Made by a program: the position numbers and the translations under genes. From Kibdelosporangium sp. MJ126-NF4 (lineage in GTDB: Bacteria; Actinomycetota; Actinomycetes; Mycobacteriales; Pseudonocardiaceae): 64,000 nt of DNA. The notes beneath the pieces are model-generated. The model saw nothing but the letters and a program-made list of their open reading frames with translations. It was not told the DNA's origin and did no database searches. Below, piece by piece: positions 51,001-61,686 of the stretch (position 1 is the stretch's first letter; each line of letters opens with the position of its first letter). The DNA lies in assembly GCF_000826545.1 (NCBI RefSeq), contig NZ_CDME01000006.1, positions 527,063-591,062 on the forward strand, read 5' to 3'.

Positions 51001-51809
51001 AACCAGCGTTCGAGGACCTGCGCGACACCGTCGTCGGAATTGGCCGCGGTGACCTCGTTGGCGACAGCGAGCACCTCCGGGTGCCCGTTGCTCATCGCGA
51101 CGCCGTGGCCTGCCCAGGACAGCATCGGGATGTCGTTGGGCATGTCGCCGAACGCGATCACACCGGCCTGCTCGACGCCGAACAGCGTGGCGGCGTCGGC
51201 CAGCCCGGTTGCCTTGGTCACACCGATCTTGGAGATCTCCAACAGGCCGCGGCTGGTGGAGAAGGTCAGCGTGACGGCGTCCTTGAGCAGGGGGACCGTC
51301 GCGGCCGCCATCTGCTCACTGGTCATGGTCGGGTGCCGGACGAGCAGCTTCACCGAAGGGTGGCCGAGAACCTCGGCTCGCGGCTTGGCCAGCTTGTCCG
51401 CGTCGCCCCACGGGCTGATGTAGTCCCGCTCGCCGACGAACGAATCCAGCGTGCCGTTCGGGTTCTGCCGCTCGGTCGCCAGCGCCATCCCCGGCAGCAC
51501 CTCGTTGAGGACGTTCGCGACGTCGTTCAGCAGGACCGGGTCGAGCGTGTGCGCGGACACGACACGGTCCGCGCCGATGTCGTAGAGCACCGCGCCGTTC
51601 GCGCAGACCGCGTACCCGGTGAGGTCCGCCTGCTCGGCGACCGGCGGGATCCAGCGCGGCGGACGGCCGCTGACCAGGAGGAACGGCGTCCCTGTCGCGA
51701 CCACCCGGTTGACGACGGCCTTGGTTCGGCCGGTGACCTTCTCGGTCACGTCCAGCAGGGTTCCGTCTACGTCCGACGCGATCAGCAGGGGTTTCTCCAC
51801 ACGATCCAT
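50997..51809 (-). CDS. HAD-superfamily IIB (Cof-type) phosphatase
   Basis: This is a 270-residue hydrolase: nucleophile Asp in LIASDVDGTLLD, motif II Ser/Thr in LLVSGRPPRW, and motif III/IV Lys and Asp in IGVTKATGLAD and VIAFGDMPNDIPML. A cap domain lies at about 85-195. It dephosphorylates a sugar phosphate or nucleotide-type metabolite; which one is unknown. ATG 51809. It is convergent with the LuxC-like gene and has no clear operon partner. Confidence 0.92.
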   Translation of the reverse strand: MDRVEKPLLIASDVDGTLLDVTEKVTGRTKAVVNRVVATGTPFLLVSGRPPRWIPPVAEQADLTGYAVCANGAVLYDIGADRVVSAHTLDPVLLNDVANVLNEVLPGMALATERQNPNGTLDSFVGERDYISPWGDADKLAKPRAEVLGHPSVKLLVRHPTMTSEQMAAATVPLLKDAVTLTFSTSRGLLEISKIGVTKATGLADAATLFGVEQAGVIAFGDMPNDIPMLSWAGHGVAMSNGHPEVLAVANEVTAANSDDGVAQVLERWF

Positions 51810-51917
51810 CCTGCCTGAACCAGCGGCGCCGACCGAGGCGTGTGATCGCGATCTCCCGAGCGTCCAAATGGCCGTAAGCTGGGCGACGGATAGCCGAAGG
51901 CGCTACGGTCGATCATC

Positions 51918-52787
51918 GTGCGAGTTGGTATCGAAATCCTCCCCGAACACCGTTGGTGGGTCGCTGAGCCCAAATGGCGTGCCGCGGAGGAATACGGCTT
52001 CGATCACGCCTGGACGTTCGACCACCTGGGGTGGCGCAGTCTCGTGGACGGGCCGTGGTTCGGTGCCATCCCCACGTTGACCGCGGCGGCCATGGTCACC
52101 ACGAAACTCCGCCTCGGCACGTGGGTCGCGTCACCGAACTTCCGGCACCCGGTGTCGTTCGCCCGTGAGCTCACGGCGGTCGACGACGTCTCAGACGGCC
52201 GCTTCATCCTCGGCGTCGGTGCGGGCGGTGGTGGCTACGACACGACCGTGATGGGCACGCCCCCGCCGCGCAGCAGGGCCGCCCGCTTCTCGGAGTTCGT
52301 CGAGTTGTTGGACCTGCTGCTGCGCCAGGACCGGACCAGTTGGCGCGGTGAGTACTACGAGGCCGTCGACGCCCGGTCCTACCCGGGGTGTGTGCAGAAG
52401 CCGCGCATCCCGTTCGTCGTGGCCGCCAACGGGCCCAAGGCGATGGCCGTGGCGGCCCGGTTCGGCACAGGCTGGGTGACGACCGGGACGGACCACGAGA
52501 CGATGGACTCGTGGTGGGCCTCAGTGGCCGAGGTGTCCCAGCGGTTCGCCTCGGTCGTCGACGAGGCCGGTCGCAACCCGGCGACCGTCGATCGCTACCT
52601 GAACCTGGACGCCGCGCCGGAGTACGTGCTGACCAGCGTCGAGCACTTCCGTGACGTGCTCGGCCGGGCGGACGCGCTCGGGTTCACCGACGTCACCGTG
52701 CCGTGGCCGCGGCACGACGGGATCTTCGCCGGGTCGGAGAAGATGGTCGAGGACATCGCCGCCGAGGTGCTGCCCGCGCTGCGCTGA
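51918..52787 (+). CDS. LLM-class flavin-dependent oxidoreductase
   Basis: This 289-residue TIM-barrel protein of the luciferase-like monooxygenase superfamily, probably F420-dependent, contains MVTTKLRLGTWVASPNFRHPVSFARELTAVDDVS, followed by GRFILGVGAGG, the cofactor-binding core. The substrate is unknown. It is a single chain, unlike the LuxA/LuxB pair, so it is not evidence of light production. Start GTG 51918. It has no tight partner; 266 bp separate it from glf. Confidence 0.88.
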   Translation: MRVGIEILPEHRWWVAEPKWRAAEEYGFDHAWTFDHLGWRSLVDGPWFGAIPTLTAAAMVTTKLRLGTWVASPNFRHPVSFARELTAVDDVSDGRFILGVGAGGGGYDTTVMGTPPPRSRAARFSEFVELLDLLLRQDRTSWRGEYYEAVDARSYPGCVQKPRIPFVVAANGPKAMAVAARFGTGWVTTGTDHETMDSWWASVAEVSQRFASVVDEAGRNPATVDRYLNLDAAPEYVLTSVEHFRDVLGRADALGFTDVTVPWPRHDGIFAGSEKMVEDIAAEVLPALR

Positions 52788-53005
52788 CAGGCCGCGCTAC
52801 TCCATTCGAGTGACAGGACGGAACCGGTCACCCTCCGGCGACGTCTCTTTGGCGTGTGCCTGCGAGCACACCGGAGGGGGCTTCGGGGGGATGCCCCTGG
52901 CGATCGGCCGGGCACGGGCGGGGGAGGCCTGTCGCCGCGTGCGGGCCGCCAGGGGCCACGACACGCAAGGAAGCAGTGCTTGCGCAGGCGTTCTTCCTCG
53001 GTTAA

Positions 53006-54747
<1,742 letters not shown>

Positions 54748-54776
<29 letters not shown>

Positions 54777-55671
54777 GGAAGCGGCCGCCCCCAAGGCGTC
54801 CGCCAACGTGGTCGGCGGCCTGATCAGGACCGCACGACCACGCCAGTGGATCAAGAACATCCTGGTGCTCGCGGCGCCGTTCACGGCGTCGCGGCTCACC
54901 GAGGCCTCGGTGCTGGCCGACGCGGGGATCGCGTTCGTCGCGTTCTGCCTGGCGGCGTCGGCGGTCTACTTCGTCAACGACACGCTCGACGTAGAAGCAG
55001 ACCGGGCACACCCCAAGAAGCGCAACCGGCCGATCGCGGCGGGGATCGTGCCGACCCAGCTCGCGTGGGTCATCTCGGTGGTGTTGTTCCTCGCCGCTCT
55101 GGGCGTCTCGTTCGTGGCCAGCTGGCAGTTGGCCGTGGTGATCGGCGTCTACGAGGTCGTCCAGCTGGGCTACTGCTTCGGCCTGAAGCACCAGACGGTG
55201 ATCGACCTGTGCATCGTGGCCTCCGGCTTCCTGATGCGCGCCATCGCGGGCGGTGCGGCGGCGGGCATCCCGCTGTCGCCGTGGTTCCTGCTGGTGACGG
55301 CGTTCGGCTCACTGTTCATGGTGTCCGGCAAGCGCTACGCCGAGATCACGCTGTTCGAGAAGACCGGCGCGAAGATCCGCGCGTCGCTGGCCAAGTACTC
55401 GGCCAGCTACCTGCGGTTCGTCTGGGCGACGTCGGCGGCGGTCGTGATCATGACCTACGGCCTGTGGGCGTTCGAGATCCGCCAGGACCACCACAACTCG
55501 GTGTGGTCGTCGGTGTCGATGGTCCCGTTCGTCATCGCCGTGTTGCGCTACGCGGTCGACGTGGACGGCGGCACAGCCGGTTCGCCGGAGGACATCGCGT
55601 TGAAGGACCGGGTGCTGCAGATCCTCGGTGTCACCTGGGTCGCGTCGCTGGCACTGGCGGTTTATATCTAA
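54748..55671 (+). CDS. ubiA: Decaprenyl-phosphate 5-phosphoribosyltransferase
   Basis: This is a UbiA-superfamily membrane enzyme of 307 residues, like Rv3806c. It joins PRPP to decaprenyl phosphate to make the arabinose donor precursor. Substrate motifs are YFVNDTLDVEADRAHPKK (NDxxDxxxD) with RNRPIAAG after it, and a later SGKRYAEITLFEK. Around eight membrane segments lie between. It precedes DprE1/DprE2 in the pathway, whose genes are 4 kb to the right. The ATG lies inside the PAP2 gene. Confidence 0.95.
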
Positions 55672-55682
55672 GCTGCGGCGCC

Positions 55683-56663
55683 ATGGAAGAGGCGCCCGGC
55701 TGGGCAGCGATCGACAAGGCATGCGCGCGGGTCCACGGCGACGCGAAACCCCAGCACTGGGGAACACTGCTGAAGTGGTCACTGGGCGGGGAGGACCCGC
55801 TCGACGGCGTCAGCGCGTACACCAGAGCCGAGCCCACGCCGCACTGGCACTACGTGAGCTACGGCATGTCGGAGCTGTTCGAGAAGGAATCCGAGGACCT
55901 GGAAGTCTCCGGCTGGGGCTTCGAGTTCACCTTCCGGCTGGCCCGCGCGGCCGAGGAAACCGAGCCGCCGCTCTGGCCGGCGAACCTGATGCAGAACCTG
56001 GCCCGCTACGTCTTCGGAACAGGCAACTGGTTCGCCCCAGGCCACCACATGGACGCAGGCGGCCCGATCGCAGCGGACAACGCCGACTCGCTGATCCGCA
56101 CAGTCGCATTCATCGCCGACCCCGAACTCGGCGAGATCGACACACCGAACGGCTCCCTGCAGTTCCTCCAGATCGTGGGACTGACCCACGACGAGTACGA
56201 GGCAGCGACGGAGTGGAACACCGAGTCCCTGCTCGACCTGCTCCGGCTGCCACTGGCGGTGACCGACATCAACCGCGCCTCACTGCTGACCCCGGAACTG
56301 GCCGAGCAAGTCAGAACCGGAGTCGAGCGAGACGGCTCGAACAGCGGCGAACTGATGGTCGACCTCGCCCAATGGGACACCAGCGACGGCGTAACCCTCC
56401 GCTTCGGCGTACGGGTGGGCGAGCGCATCGCCCGCACACTGCGCGGCCGGTTGCCGTTCGGCTACGGCCTACTGGTCGCGTCCGGCGAACAGGCCGTCGG
56501 ATTCCTGCCCGCAGACGAGTTCGCCGCCGAGGAGACCGACGAGGGCGTGCTGACAGTCTCCATCCCCGACTCAGCCCTCGACGACGTGGTCGCGGCACTC
56601 CGCCCGGAGGCCGGGCGAACCCCGGTCCCATCGCTGCCAGGCGTGACGATCGAGATCGTCTAG
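55683..56663 (+). CDS. SUFU (suppressor of fused) domain protein
   Basis: This is a 326-residue soluble protein: PTPHWHYVSYGMSEL, SGWGFEFTFRLARA and NLARYVFGTGNWFAPGHHMD are typical of the bacterial SUFU domain. A C-terminal part of about 150 residues follows. Bacterial SUFU proteins often act as immunity or antitoxin-like partners, but no toxin is adjacent here, so the role is open. The ATG is 11 bp after the ubiA stop, so it may be read with the wall genes although its role seems unrelated. Confidence 0.85.
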   Translation: MEEAPGWAAIDKACARVHGDAKPQHWGTLLKWSLGGEDPLDGVSAYTRAEPTPHWHYVSYGMSELFEKESEDLEVSGWGFEFTFRLARAAEETEPPLWPANLMQNLARYVFGTGNWFAPGHHMDAGGPIAADNADSLIRTVAFIADPELGEIDTPNGSLQFLQIVGLTHDEYEAATEWNTESLLDLLRLPLAVTDINRASLLTPELAEQVRTGVERDGSNSGELMVDLAQWDTSDGVTLRFGVRVGERIARTLRGRLPFGYGLLVASGEQAVGFLPADEFAAEETDEGVLTVSIPDSALDDVVAALRPEAGRTPVPSLPGVTIEIV

Positions 56664-56687
56664 GCCAGAGCAAAGGGATAAAAGAGA

Positions 56688-56968
56688 TGCCTCGCCGGCG
56701 GGCAGGCCTCCAAGAGGGACACATACAAACTCTGTTCGCCGAGCCGGTTCGCTTAACCTACGTGGCTTCCTGGGTCGAGTGGGGGGCGCGGGGTGCCCCT
56801 CCCGTATGTCCTGCCGGAGGAAACCACGGCGTGCCGGGAGGTCGGTAGGGCCTGCGCTTGGGGTTGGGTTTCGTGGGCCGACCTCCCGACACGCCGTGGT
56901 GTGGCTTCGCCCAGGCCATACGGGAGGGACACCCCACGAACCACACCCCTGCGCTGGCGCGCAGGCCG
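56688..56968 (+). repeat. Dispersed hairpin repeat, copy D (second sequence type)
   Basis: Module CTCGCCGGCGGGCAGGCC plus GAGGGACACAT lies at 56691-56724. The hairpin is 56790-56935: outer arms GGGGTGCCCCTCCCGTATG and CATACGGGAGGGACACCCC, inner stem CACGGCGTGCCGGGAGG against CCTCCCGACACGCCGTG. The stem is of the copy B type. The GCGCTGGCGCGCAGGCC tail ends it. It lies head-to-head with copy E 190 bp away, between two convergent genes. No coding capacity is supported. Confidence 0.85.
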
Positions 56969-57041
56969 CATGCCTGCGTTGACGTGCGGGCGCACGGTGT
57001 TGTCGGCTGCTGCGCTTGTTCACGTGTTGTGCCACCAGGCG

Positions 57042-57371
57042 GGGTGCTGGTGTGGGTCGCGCGTATGCGCGGTCAGGGGGTGTTGGTGGCGTGCGCGCTA
57101 GCGCAGGGGTGGTCTTCGGGTGTGTTCCCTTCCGTATGGCCTGGGCGCAGCCAAACCACGACGGGTCAGGAGGTCGGCCCACGCAAACCGACCCGCAGCG
57201 CGGGCGATACCGACCTCTTGACGCGTTGTGGTTTCCTCTGGCAGGCCATACGGAAGGGAACACGCCCGCCTCCCCGACCCACAAAACACTAGAGCGATGG
57301 GCCAGCGGCTAGAGATCCTGTGTTCCCCTTTTGGCGGCCTGCCTCCCGGCGAGGGACTGCTTGTCAAGCCA
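57042..57371 (-). repeat. Dispersed hairpin repeat, copy E (reverse orientation)
   Basis: Read on the minus strand from 57371: module with CTCGCCGGGAGGCAGGCCGCC and GGGGAACACAGG (from about 57371 to 57317), then the hairpin 57122-57263 with arms GTGTTCCCTTCCGTATGG and CCATACGGAAGGGAACAC, then a GCGCTAGCGCGC tail and a TGACCGCGCATACGCGCGACCC unit also found in copy A. It is the first sequence type, so the two types stand side by side at this site. Confidence 0.85.
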
Positions 57372-57450
57372 AAAGGCAAGAGAGCCATGGGAAGTGAACA
57401 GAGGTGCAAGCCCTGAGCCGCCAACCACGCCACGCGACTGCTGCACGGGC

Positions 57451-58938
57451 CTATACCCCAAACCAAGTCCGCAACGCCTCGTCCAGACCATCGCCCCCAG
57501 CCCACACCACAACACCGTCCGGCCGGACAAGCAGACCGGGCAGATCCGGCTCATCGGAACACTTGGTACTGACGACGTTCACCCGATCCGCAGGAACATC
57601 CACATGGACGGGCAGGCCGCCGAGATCAAGCAGCAACCCCCGACCGTCGTGCAGCTGGTCGGCCAACGCGGTGCCGTCGGCGAGCGCCAAGTCCGGAGCG
57701 CTGCGGCCGATCAGCGGGTGATCACCGGGCAGGTCGTAGTGCTGCCATACACCGGAAATCATCTTGGCGAAGTACGTGGTCGCGTCCTTCGTGGCGATCA
57801 GATCACCAACCACCTTGCGCAGCGCGCGAGCATGCCCGTCTGGCCGCATCAACGCGATCTGGGCGCGAGTCCACTCCAGCACCCACGCACCCAGCGGGTG
57901 GCGTTCGGCGGTGTACGAGTCCAGCAGGCCCTCGGGCGCCCAGCCGCGCACGGTCGCGGCGAGCTTCCAGCCGAGATTCACCGCGTCGCCGACGCTCAGG
58001 TTCAGGCCCTGCCCGCCGAACGGCGAGTGCACGTGCGCCGCGTCCCCGGCCAGCAGCACCCGGCCGATTCGGTACGTGCTTGCCTGCCTGGCGTTGTCGG
58101 TGAACCTGGTCGCCGACTCGATCCCGGTTACTCGAACGTCCACACCGGACACCGCGCGGATGCTGTTTTCCAGTTCTTGCGTGGTTATCTTCGCGTCGCG
58201 GTCGATCGGTGGGCCGTCGAACTCCACTGTGAGGATCCGGCCGGGCTGCGGGCCGAAGGCGTAGATCCCGGTCGCTGTCGTGTTCCAGCCGCGGGTGAGC
58301 TGCTCGTGACCTTCCATCGTCACGATCGCCTGGTGTCCGGTGATCTCCGGGTCGGTGCCGGGGAAATCGAAGCCTGCCAGCTTGCGCACCACGCTGCGGC
58401 CGCCGTCGCAGCCGACCAGCCAACTCGCGTGGAATGTCCGCTCACCCGCTTGCACGGTGACGCCCGTGTCGTCGGCGTCGAACCCGGTCAGCTCGACGCC
58501 CCGGCCGATCTCCACACCCAGTTCGGCGGCCCGCCTGCCCAGGATCGCCTCGACCTGCTGCTGGACGATGAAGCCGATGTCACCGGCCGGTCCTCGACCG
58601 GCGAACGCCGGGTCGTCGGCGTTGAGGTTGTCGGACGACAGCCAGAGCGCCGCGAAGTGACCGGCGAACTTCGGTGGGACCCGCGCCTTGCCCACGTTGT
58701 CGGACGGGTTGCCGAAGAACTTCCCCAGGTTCTCCTCCTGCGCGGCTTGCATCTGCGGCAGCAGGCCGCGCCGGTAGAAGGCCTCGGCGGTCGGGATGTT
58801 GATGGCGCCCGCCTTGATCGTCAGATCGGGCTCGGGCAGGCGTTCCAGCACGGCAACGGACAGTCCGTGCAGCCGCAGTTCACAGGCGAGCATCAGGCCG
58901 CACGGCCCGGCTCCGGAGATGATCACGTCGTAGGTCAT
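57451..58938 (-). CDS. FAD-dependent aromatic monooxygenase
   Basis: This is a 495-residue flavoprotein hydroxylase of the class A type. FAD motif DVIISGAGPCGLMLACELRL at the N-terminus, VGCDGGRSVVRK (DG motif) near residue 165, and LLAGDAAHVHSPFGGQGLN (GD motif) near residue 280. A C-terminal thioredoxin-like domain (about 390-495) matches rifampicin-monooxygenase or PgaE-like enzymes. It probably hydroxylates or decyclises an aromatic compound, maybe for detoxification. It is divergent from a TetR gene and shares the operator at 58950-58975. Confidence 0.9.
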   Translation of the reverse strand: MTYDVIISGAGPCGLMLACELRLHGLSVAVLERLPEPDLTIKAGAINIPTAEAFYRRGLLPQMQAAQEENLGKFFGNPSDNVGKARVPPKFAGHFAALWLSSDNLNADDPAFAGRGPAGDIGFIVQQQVEAILGRRAAELGVEIGRGVELTGFDADDTGVTVQAGERTFHASWLVGCDGGRSVVRKLAGFDFPGTDPEITGHQAIVTMEGHEQLTRGWNTTATGIYAFGPQPGRILTVEFDGPPIDRDAKITTQELENSIRAVSGVDVRVTGIESATRFTDNARQASTYRIGRVLLAGDAAHVHSPFGGQGLNLSVGDAVNLGWKLAATVRGWAPEGLLDSYTAERHPLGAWVLEWTRAQIALMRPDGHARALRKVVGDLIATKDATTYFAKMISGVWQHYDLPGDHPLIGRSAPDLALADGTALADQLHDGRGLLLDLGGLPVHVDVPADRVNVVSTKCSDEPDLPGLLVRPDGVVVWAGGDGLDEALRTWFGV

Positions 58939-58949
58939 GGCTAAAACTT

Positions 58950-58975
58950 TACTCGACTCAAAATTTTGTCGAGTA
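58950..58975. promoter_or_regulatory. TetR-type operator between monooxygenase and regulator genes
   Basis: TACTCGAC (58950-58957) and GTCGAGTA (58968-58975) are a perfect 8-bp inverted repeat around a ten-base AT-rich centre. It lies within 47 bp between two divergent starts, 11 bp from each gene. A TetR regulator bound here would block both promoters. The AT content is far above the neighbourhood. Confidence 0.7.
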
Positions 58976-58985
58976 TATTTTTGTG

Positions 58986-59588
58986 ATGGCAACTTTGCGG
59001 GAGCGGAAGAAGGCGGCGACGCGGCAGCGCATCGCCGACGTGGCCACGTTGATGTTCGTGACACGCGGCTTCGACAACGTGTCCATCGCCGAGATCGCCG
59101 AGGCAGCGGACGTGTCGAAGGTCACGGTGTTCAACTACTTCCCGCGCAAGGAGGACATCTTCTTCGACCGCGGTCCGCAGGCCCAGGAGTTGCTCGCCGC
59201 AGCCGTCCGCGAGCGCGGGGCGGACGAGTCGCCCGTTCAGGCCGTGCGGCGCCTGTTCGTGAAACAGGCCGAGGCGGGACACCCGCTTGGCGGGTTCCAG
59301 GACAGCTTCGTCGCCTTCTGGCGCACGGTGCTGGACTCCGCCGCGCTGCGGGCGCGGGCGCGTGAGGGACTGGACGAACTCGAGGCGTGCCTGGCCGCCG
59401 TGATCGCCGAGACCAGCGACGACCCGTCGCCGGAGGTGACTGCGGCCGTGGTCATGGCCGCGTTCCAGGCGGTCTACGCCCAGGGAGTCACCCGGATGCA
59501 CGCCGGGACCCCGGCGGCCGAGGTCACGGTCGACCACATCGCCGCGGTCAACCGTGCCTTCGACCGCCTGGCGGCCGGAATCTCCTAG
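58986..59588 (+). CDS. TetR-family repressor
   Basis: This is a regulator of 200 residues with an N-terminal helix-turn-helix (about 8-55; KKAATRQRIADVATLMF, then ADVSKVTVFNYFPRKEDIFF) and a C-terminal ligand domain. ATG 58986 is used; GTG 58983 is one codon upstream. There is little room for a ribosome site, so the mRNA may be leaderless. It is divergent from the monooxygenase gene and most likely represses it through the operator at 58950-58975. Its 3' end overlaps the convergent dprE2 by 4 bp. Confidence 0.9.
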   Translation: MATLRERKKAATRQRIADVATLMFVTRGFDNVSIAEIAEAADVSKVTVFNYFPRKEDIFFDRGPQAQELLAAAVRERGADESPVQAVRRLFVKQAEAGHPLGGFQDSFVAFWRTVLDSAALRARAREGLDELEACLAAVIAETSDDPSPEVTAAVVMAAFQAVYAQGVTRMHAGTPAAEVTVDHIAAVNRAFDRLAAGIS

Positions 59589-60343
59589 AAGGGGAGCTTG
59601 CGGAAGATCGGCCGTGGCACGTGCCGCAGGATCGACATCACGCCACGGAACGCGGCGGGCGCCCACACCTGCTCGCGACGCGCGCGCACGGCGTTGACGA
59701 TGATCTCGGCCACCTGGTCGGCGGTCTGCGACAGCGGCGCGGGCTTCAGGCCCTCAGTCATCTTGGTGCGCACGAAACCGGGCCGGACAACCGTGACGGT
59801 CACGCCATGGTCCTTCAGCGCGTACGTCAGGCCCGTGTAGAACGCGTCGAAACCGGCCTTGGTCGAGCCGTACACGAAGTTCGACCGGCGGGCCCGCTCA
59901 CCGGCGGCCGACGACAACGCGACCAGCGAACCGTGCCCCTGCTTGCGCAGACGCTCGGCCAGCGGCACACCGATGGTCACCGCCGCCACGTAGTTGATCT
60001 CGGCGAGCTCACGGGCGACATCCACGTTCGTCCAGGCTTCCTCCTGGTCGCCGAGGACACCGAACGCCACGACCGTGACGTCGATGTCGCCGTCCGCGAA
60101 CGCCTTCTCGATCACCTCGGTGTGCGTGTCCGGCTGTCGCGCGTCGAACGGCAACGTGCTGACCGTTGCGCCCGCGTCACGCAACCGCGCCGCGGCCGCG
60201 TCCAGACGGTCCGACGGGCGACCCGCCAGCGTGACCCGCAGCGACGGGCGGGTGCGGGCGTAGCGCTCGGCGACCGCGAGACCGATCTCGGAGGTGCCGC
60301 CGAGCAACAACAGGGACTGTGGGCTACCAACCGCGTCGATCAC
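59585..60343 (-). CDS. dprE2: Decaprenylphosphoryl-2-keto-ribose reductase
   Basis: This is a 252-residue short-chain dehydrogenase with a variant cofactor site (SLLLLGGTSEIGLAVAERYA) and the active-site Ser-Tyr-Lys in ALSSAAGERARR and FVYGSTKAGFDAF. It reduces the 2-keto intermediate made by DprE1 to decaprenylphosphoryl-arabinose, the sole arabinose donor for the wall. GTG 60343 overlaps the dprE1 stop in GTGA, so the pair is translated together as in mycobacteria. Confidence 0.95.
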   Translation of the reverse strand: MIDAVGSPQSLLLLGGTSEIGLAVAERYARTRPSLRVTLAGRPSDRLDAAAARLRDAGATVSTLPFDARQPDTHTEVIEKAFADGDIDVTVVAFGVLGDQEEAWTNVDVARELAEINYVAAVTIGVPLAERLRKQGHGSLVALSSAAGERARRSNFVYGSTKAGFDAFYTGLTYALKDHGVTVTVVRPGFVRTKMTEGLKPAPLSQTADQVAEIIVNAVRARREQVWAPAAFRGVMSILRHVPRPIFRKLPF

Positions 60344-61686
60344 GTGAGCCTCAACCTTCTGGCCATATCGGAGACAAAGATTCCGTTCGGGTCGACCTCG
60401 GCACGCACCTTGCGCCACTCGTCGATCCGGGGGTACATCCGCTGGATTCCCTCTGGCGTCGCCCTGGACTCCTTGGCCAGGTACAACCGGCCACCGGTAC
60501 CGAGCACGAGGTCGTCGAGTTCCGCGCACAGTTCAGCGAGCCCCGGCCGGACCGGCAAGTCGACAGCCAGAGTCCACCCCGGTTGGGGGAACGACAGCGG
60601 CGCCCGGTTGCCCGCGCCGAAGCGCTTGAGCACGTTCAGCGCGGACACGTGCCCGGTCTCGACCATCAGCTGCACGCTGCGCTTGACCGCGTCCTCATGG
60701 CCGAACGGGATCACGTACTGGTACTGCAGGAAACCGCGCGGCCCGTACAGCCGGTTCCACTCGCCCGCGATGTCCAGCGGGTGCAGGAACATCGTGATGT
60801 TCTGGATCGCGCCGTGTTTCGTCGGCGACTTGCGGTACCAGAGCTCGCAGAACATCCGCGCGGTCAGCTTGTTCAGCATTCCCGGCGGGAAGACGTTCGG
60901 CACGGTCAGCAGCTGCGGGGCGTCGAACTTCAACGGGTTGCGGCGCAGCTTCTTCGGCAGGTCGTCGAGCGTGGCGTGGTTGGCCCTGGTCAGGATGCCG
61001 CGGCCGAGGTGCGGGCCGGAGATCGTCGAGTCGAACCACGACACCGACTCCAGGTACTTCTCGTCGTCGACCGACTGGCGGGCCATCAGCTCGTCCAGGT
61101 TGTCGATCTGGTCGGTGTCGACCCTGAAGTACGCCGTCTCGACCCGGTTGAGCTTCAGCTTCGCCCGCACGACGACGCCGGTCAGGCCCATGCCACCGGC
61201 AGTGGCCCAGAACAGCTCGTCGTCCTGTGTGAGCGTGTGCACCTGGCCGTCCGCGGTGACCAGGTCCATCGACTCGACGTGCTCGCAGAAACTGCCTTCC
61301 ACGTGGTGCGCCTTGCCGTGGATGTCCGCGCCGATCGCGCCGCCGACGCTGACCTGGCGCGTGCCCGGCAGCACCGGCAGCCACAGGCCGAACGGCAGCA
61401 GCCTGCGCATCAACGTGTCGAGGCTGACGCCCGCGTCGGTGTCCACGACCGCGGCGTCCGCGTCGATGGAATGGACTCGGTCGAGGCCGGTCACGTCGAT
61501 GACCAGACCGCCCGCGTTCTGTGCAGGGTCGCCGTACGCACGACCGAGACCGCGGGCGATGACACCGCGCTCGTCGACGTGCCGCAGCGACTCGATGACT
61601 TCCTGGACGGTCCGCGGGGTGACGACACGCGCGGCGCTCGGCGCGGTGCGTCCCCAGCCGACCAGCGTTCGCAACTCGGGATCCAC
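60340..61686 (-). CDS. dprE1: Decaprenylphosphoryl-ribose 2'-oxidase
   Basis: This is a 448-residue FAD enzyme that oxidises decaprenylphosphoryl-ribose at C2'. The FAD site is GLGRAYGDPAQNAGG and GAIGADIHGKAHHVEGSF (the histidine anchors FAD). GRLYLAKESR keeps the catalytic lysine (Lys405). In M. tuberculosis, Cys387 in GWNICVD is the residue attacked by benzothiazinones; here the aligned segment is GWTLAVD with Ala374 (codon 60565-60567). Start GTG 61686. It is divergent from the gtrA-like gene. Confidence 0.96.
   Translation of the reverse strand: MDPELRTLVGWGRTAPSAARVVTPRTVQEVIESLRHVDERGVIARGLGRAYGDPAQNAGGLVIDVTGLDRVHSIDADAAVVDTDAGVSLDTLMRRLLPFGLWLPVLPGTRQVSVGGAIGADIHGKAHHVEGSFCEHVESMDLVTADGQVHTLTQDDELFWATAGGMGLTGVVVRAKLKLNRVETAYFRVDTDQIDNLDELMARQSVDDEKYLESVSWFDSTISGPHLGRGILTRANHATLDDLPKKLRRNPLKFDAPQLLTVPNVFPPGMLNKLTARMFCELWYRKSPTKHGAIQNITMFLHPLDIAGEWNRLYGPRGFLQYQYVIPFGHEDAVKRSVQLMVETGHVSALNVLKRFGAGNRAPLSFPQPGWTLAVDLPVRPGLAELCAELDDLVLGTGGRLYLAKESRATPEGIQRMYPRIDEWRKVRAEVDPNGIFVSDMARRLRLT

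Noticed and set aside
49768..52787. LuxE, LuxC and a luciferase-like monooxygenase read together as a light-producing lux operon
   Set aside because: The monooxygenase is a single chain of F420-dependent type, is separated by a gene on the other strand, and there is no LuxD or LuxA/LuxB pair.
56753..57292. Overlapping reading frames of 60-144 codons within the hairpin repeats (also at 20566-21015, 32821-33463 and 39151-39815)
   Set aside because: The same frames recur in every repeat copy on both strands because the DNA is palindromic; they lack ribosome sites and protein-like composition.
56688..59588. Repeats D and E as the ends of a composite transposon carrying the monooxygenase-TetR pair
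   Set aside because: Both copies lie on the same side of the pair, no matching copy exists on the other side, and no transposase is present.
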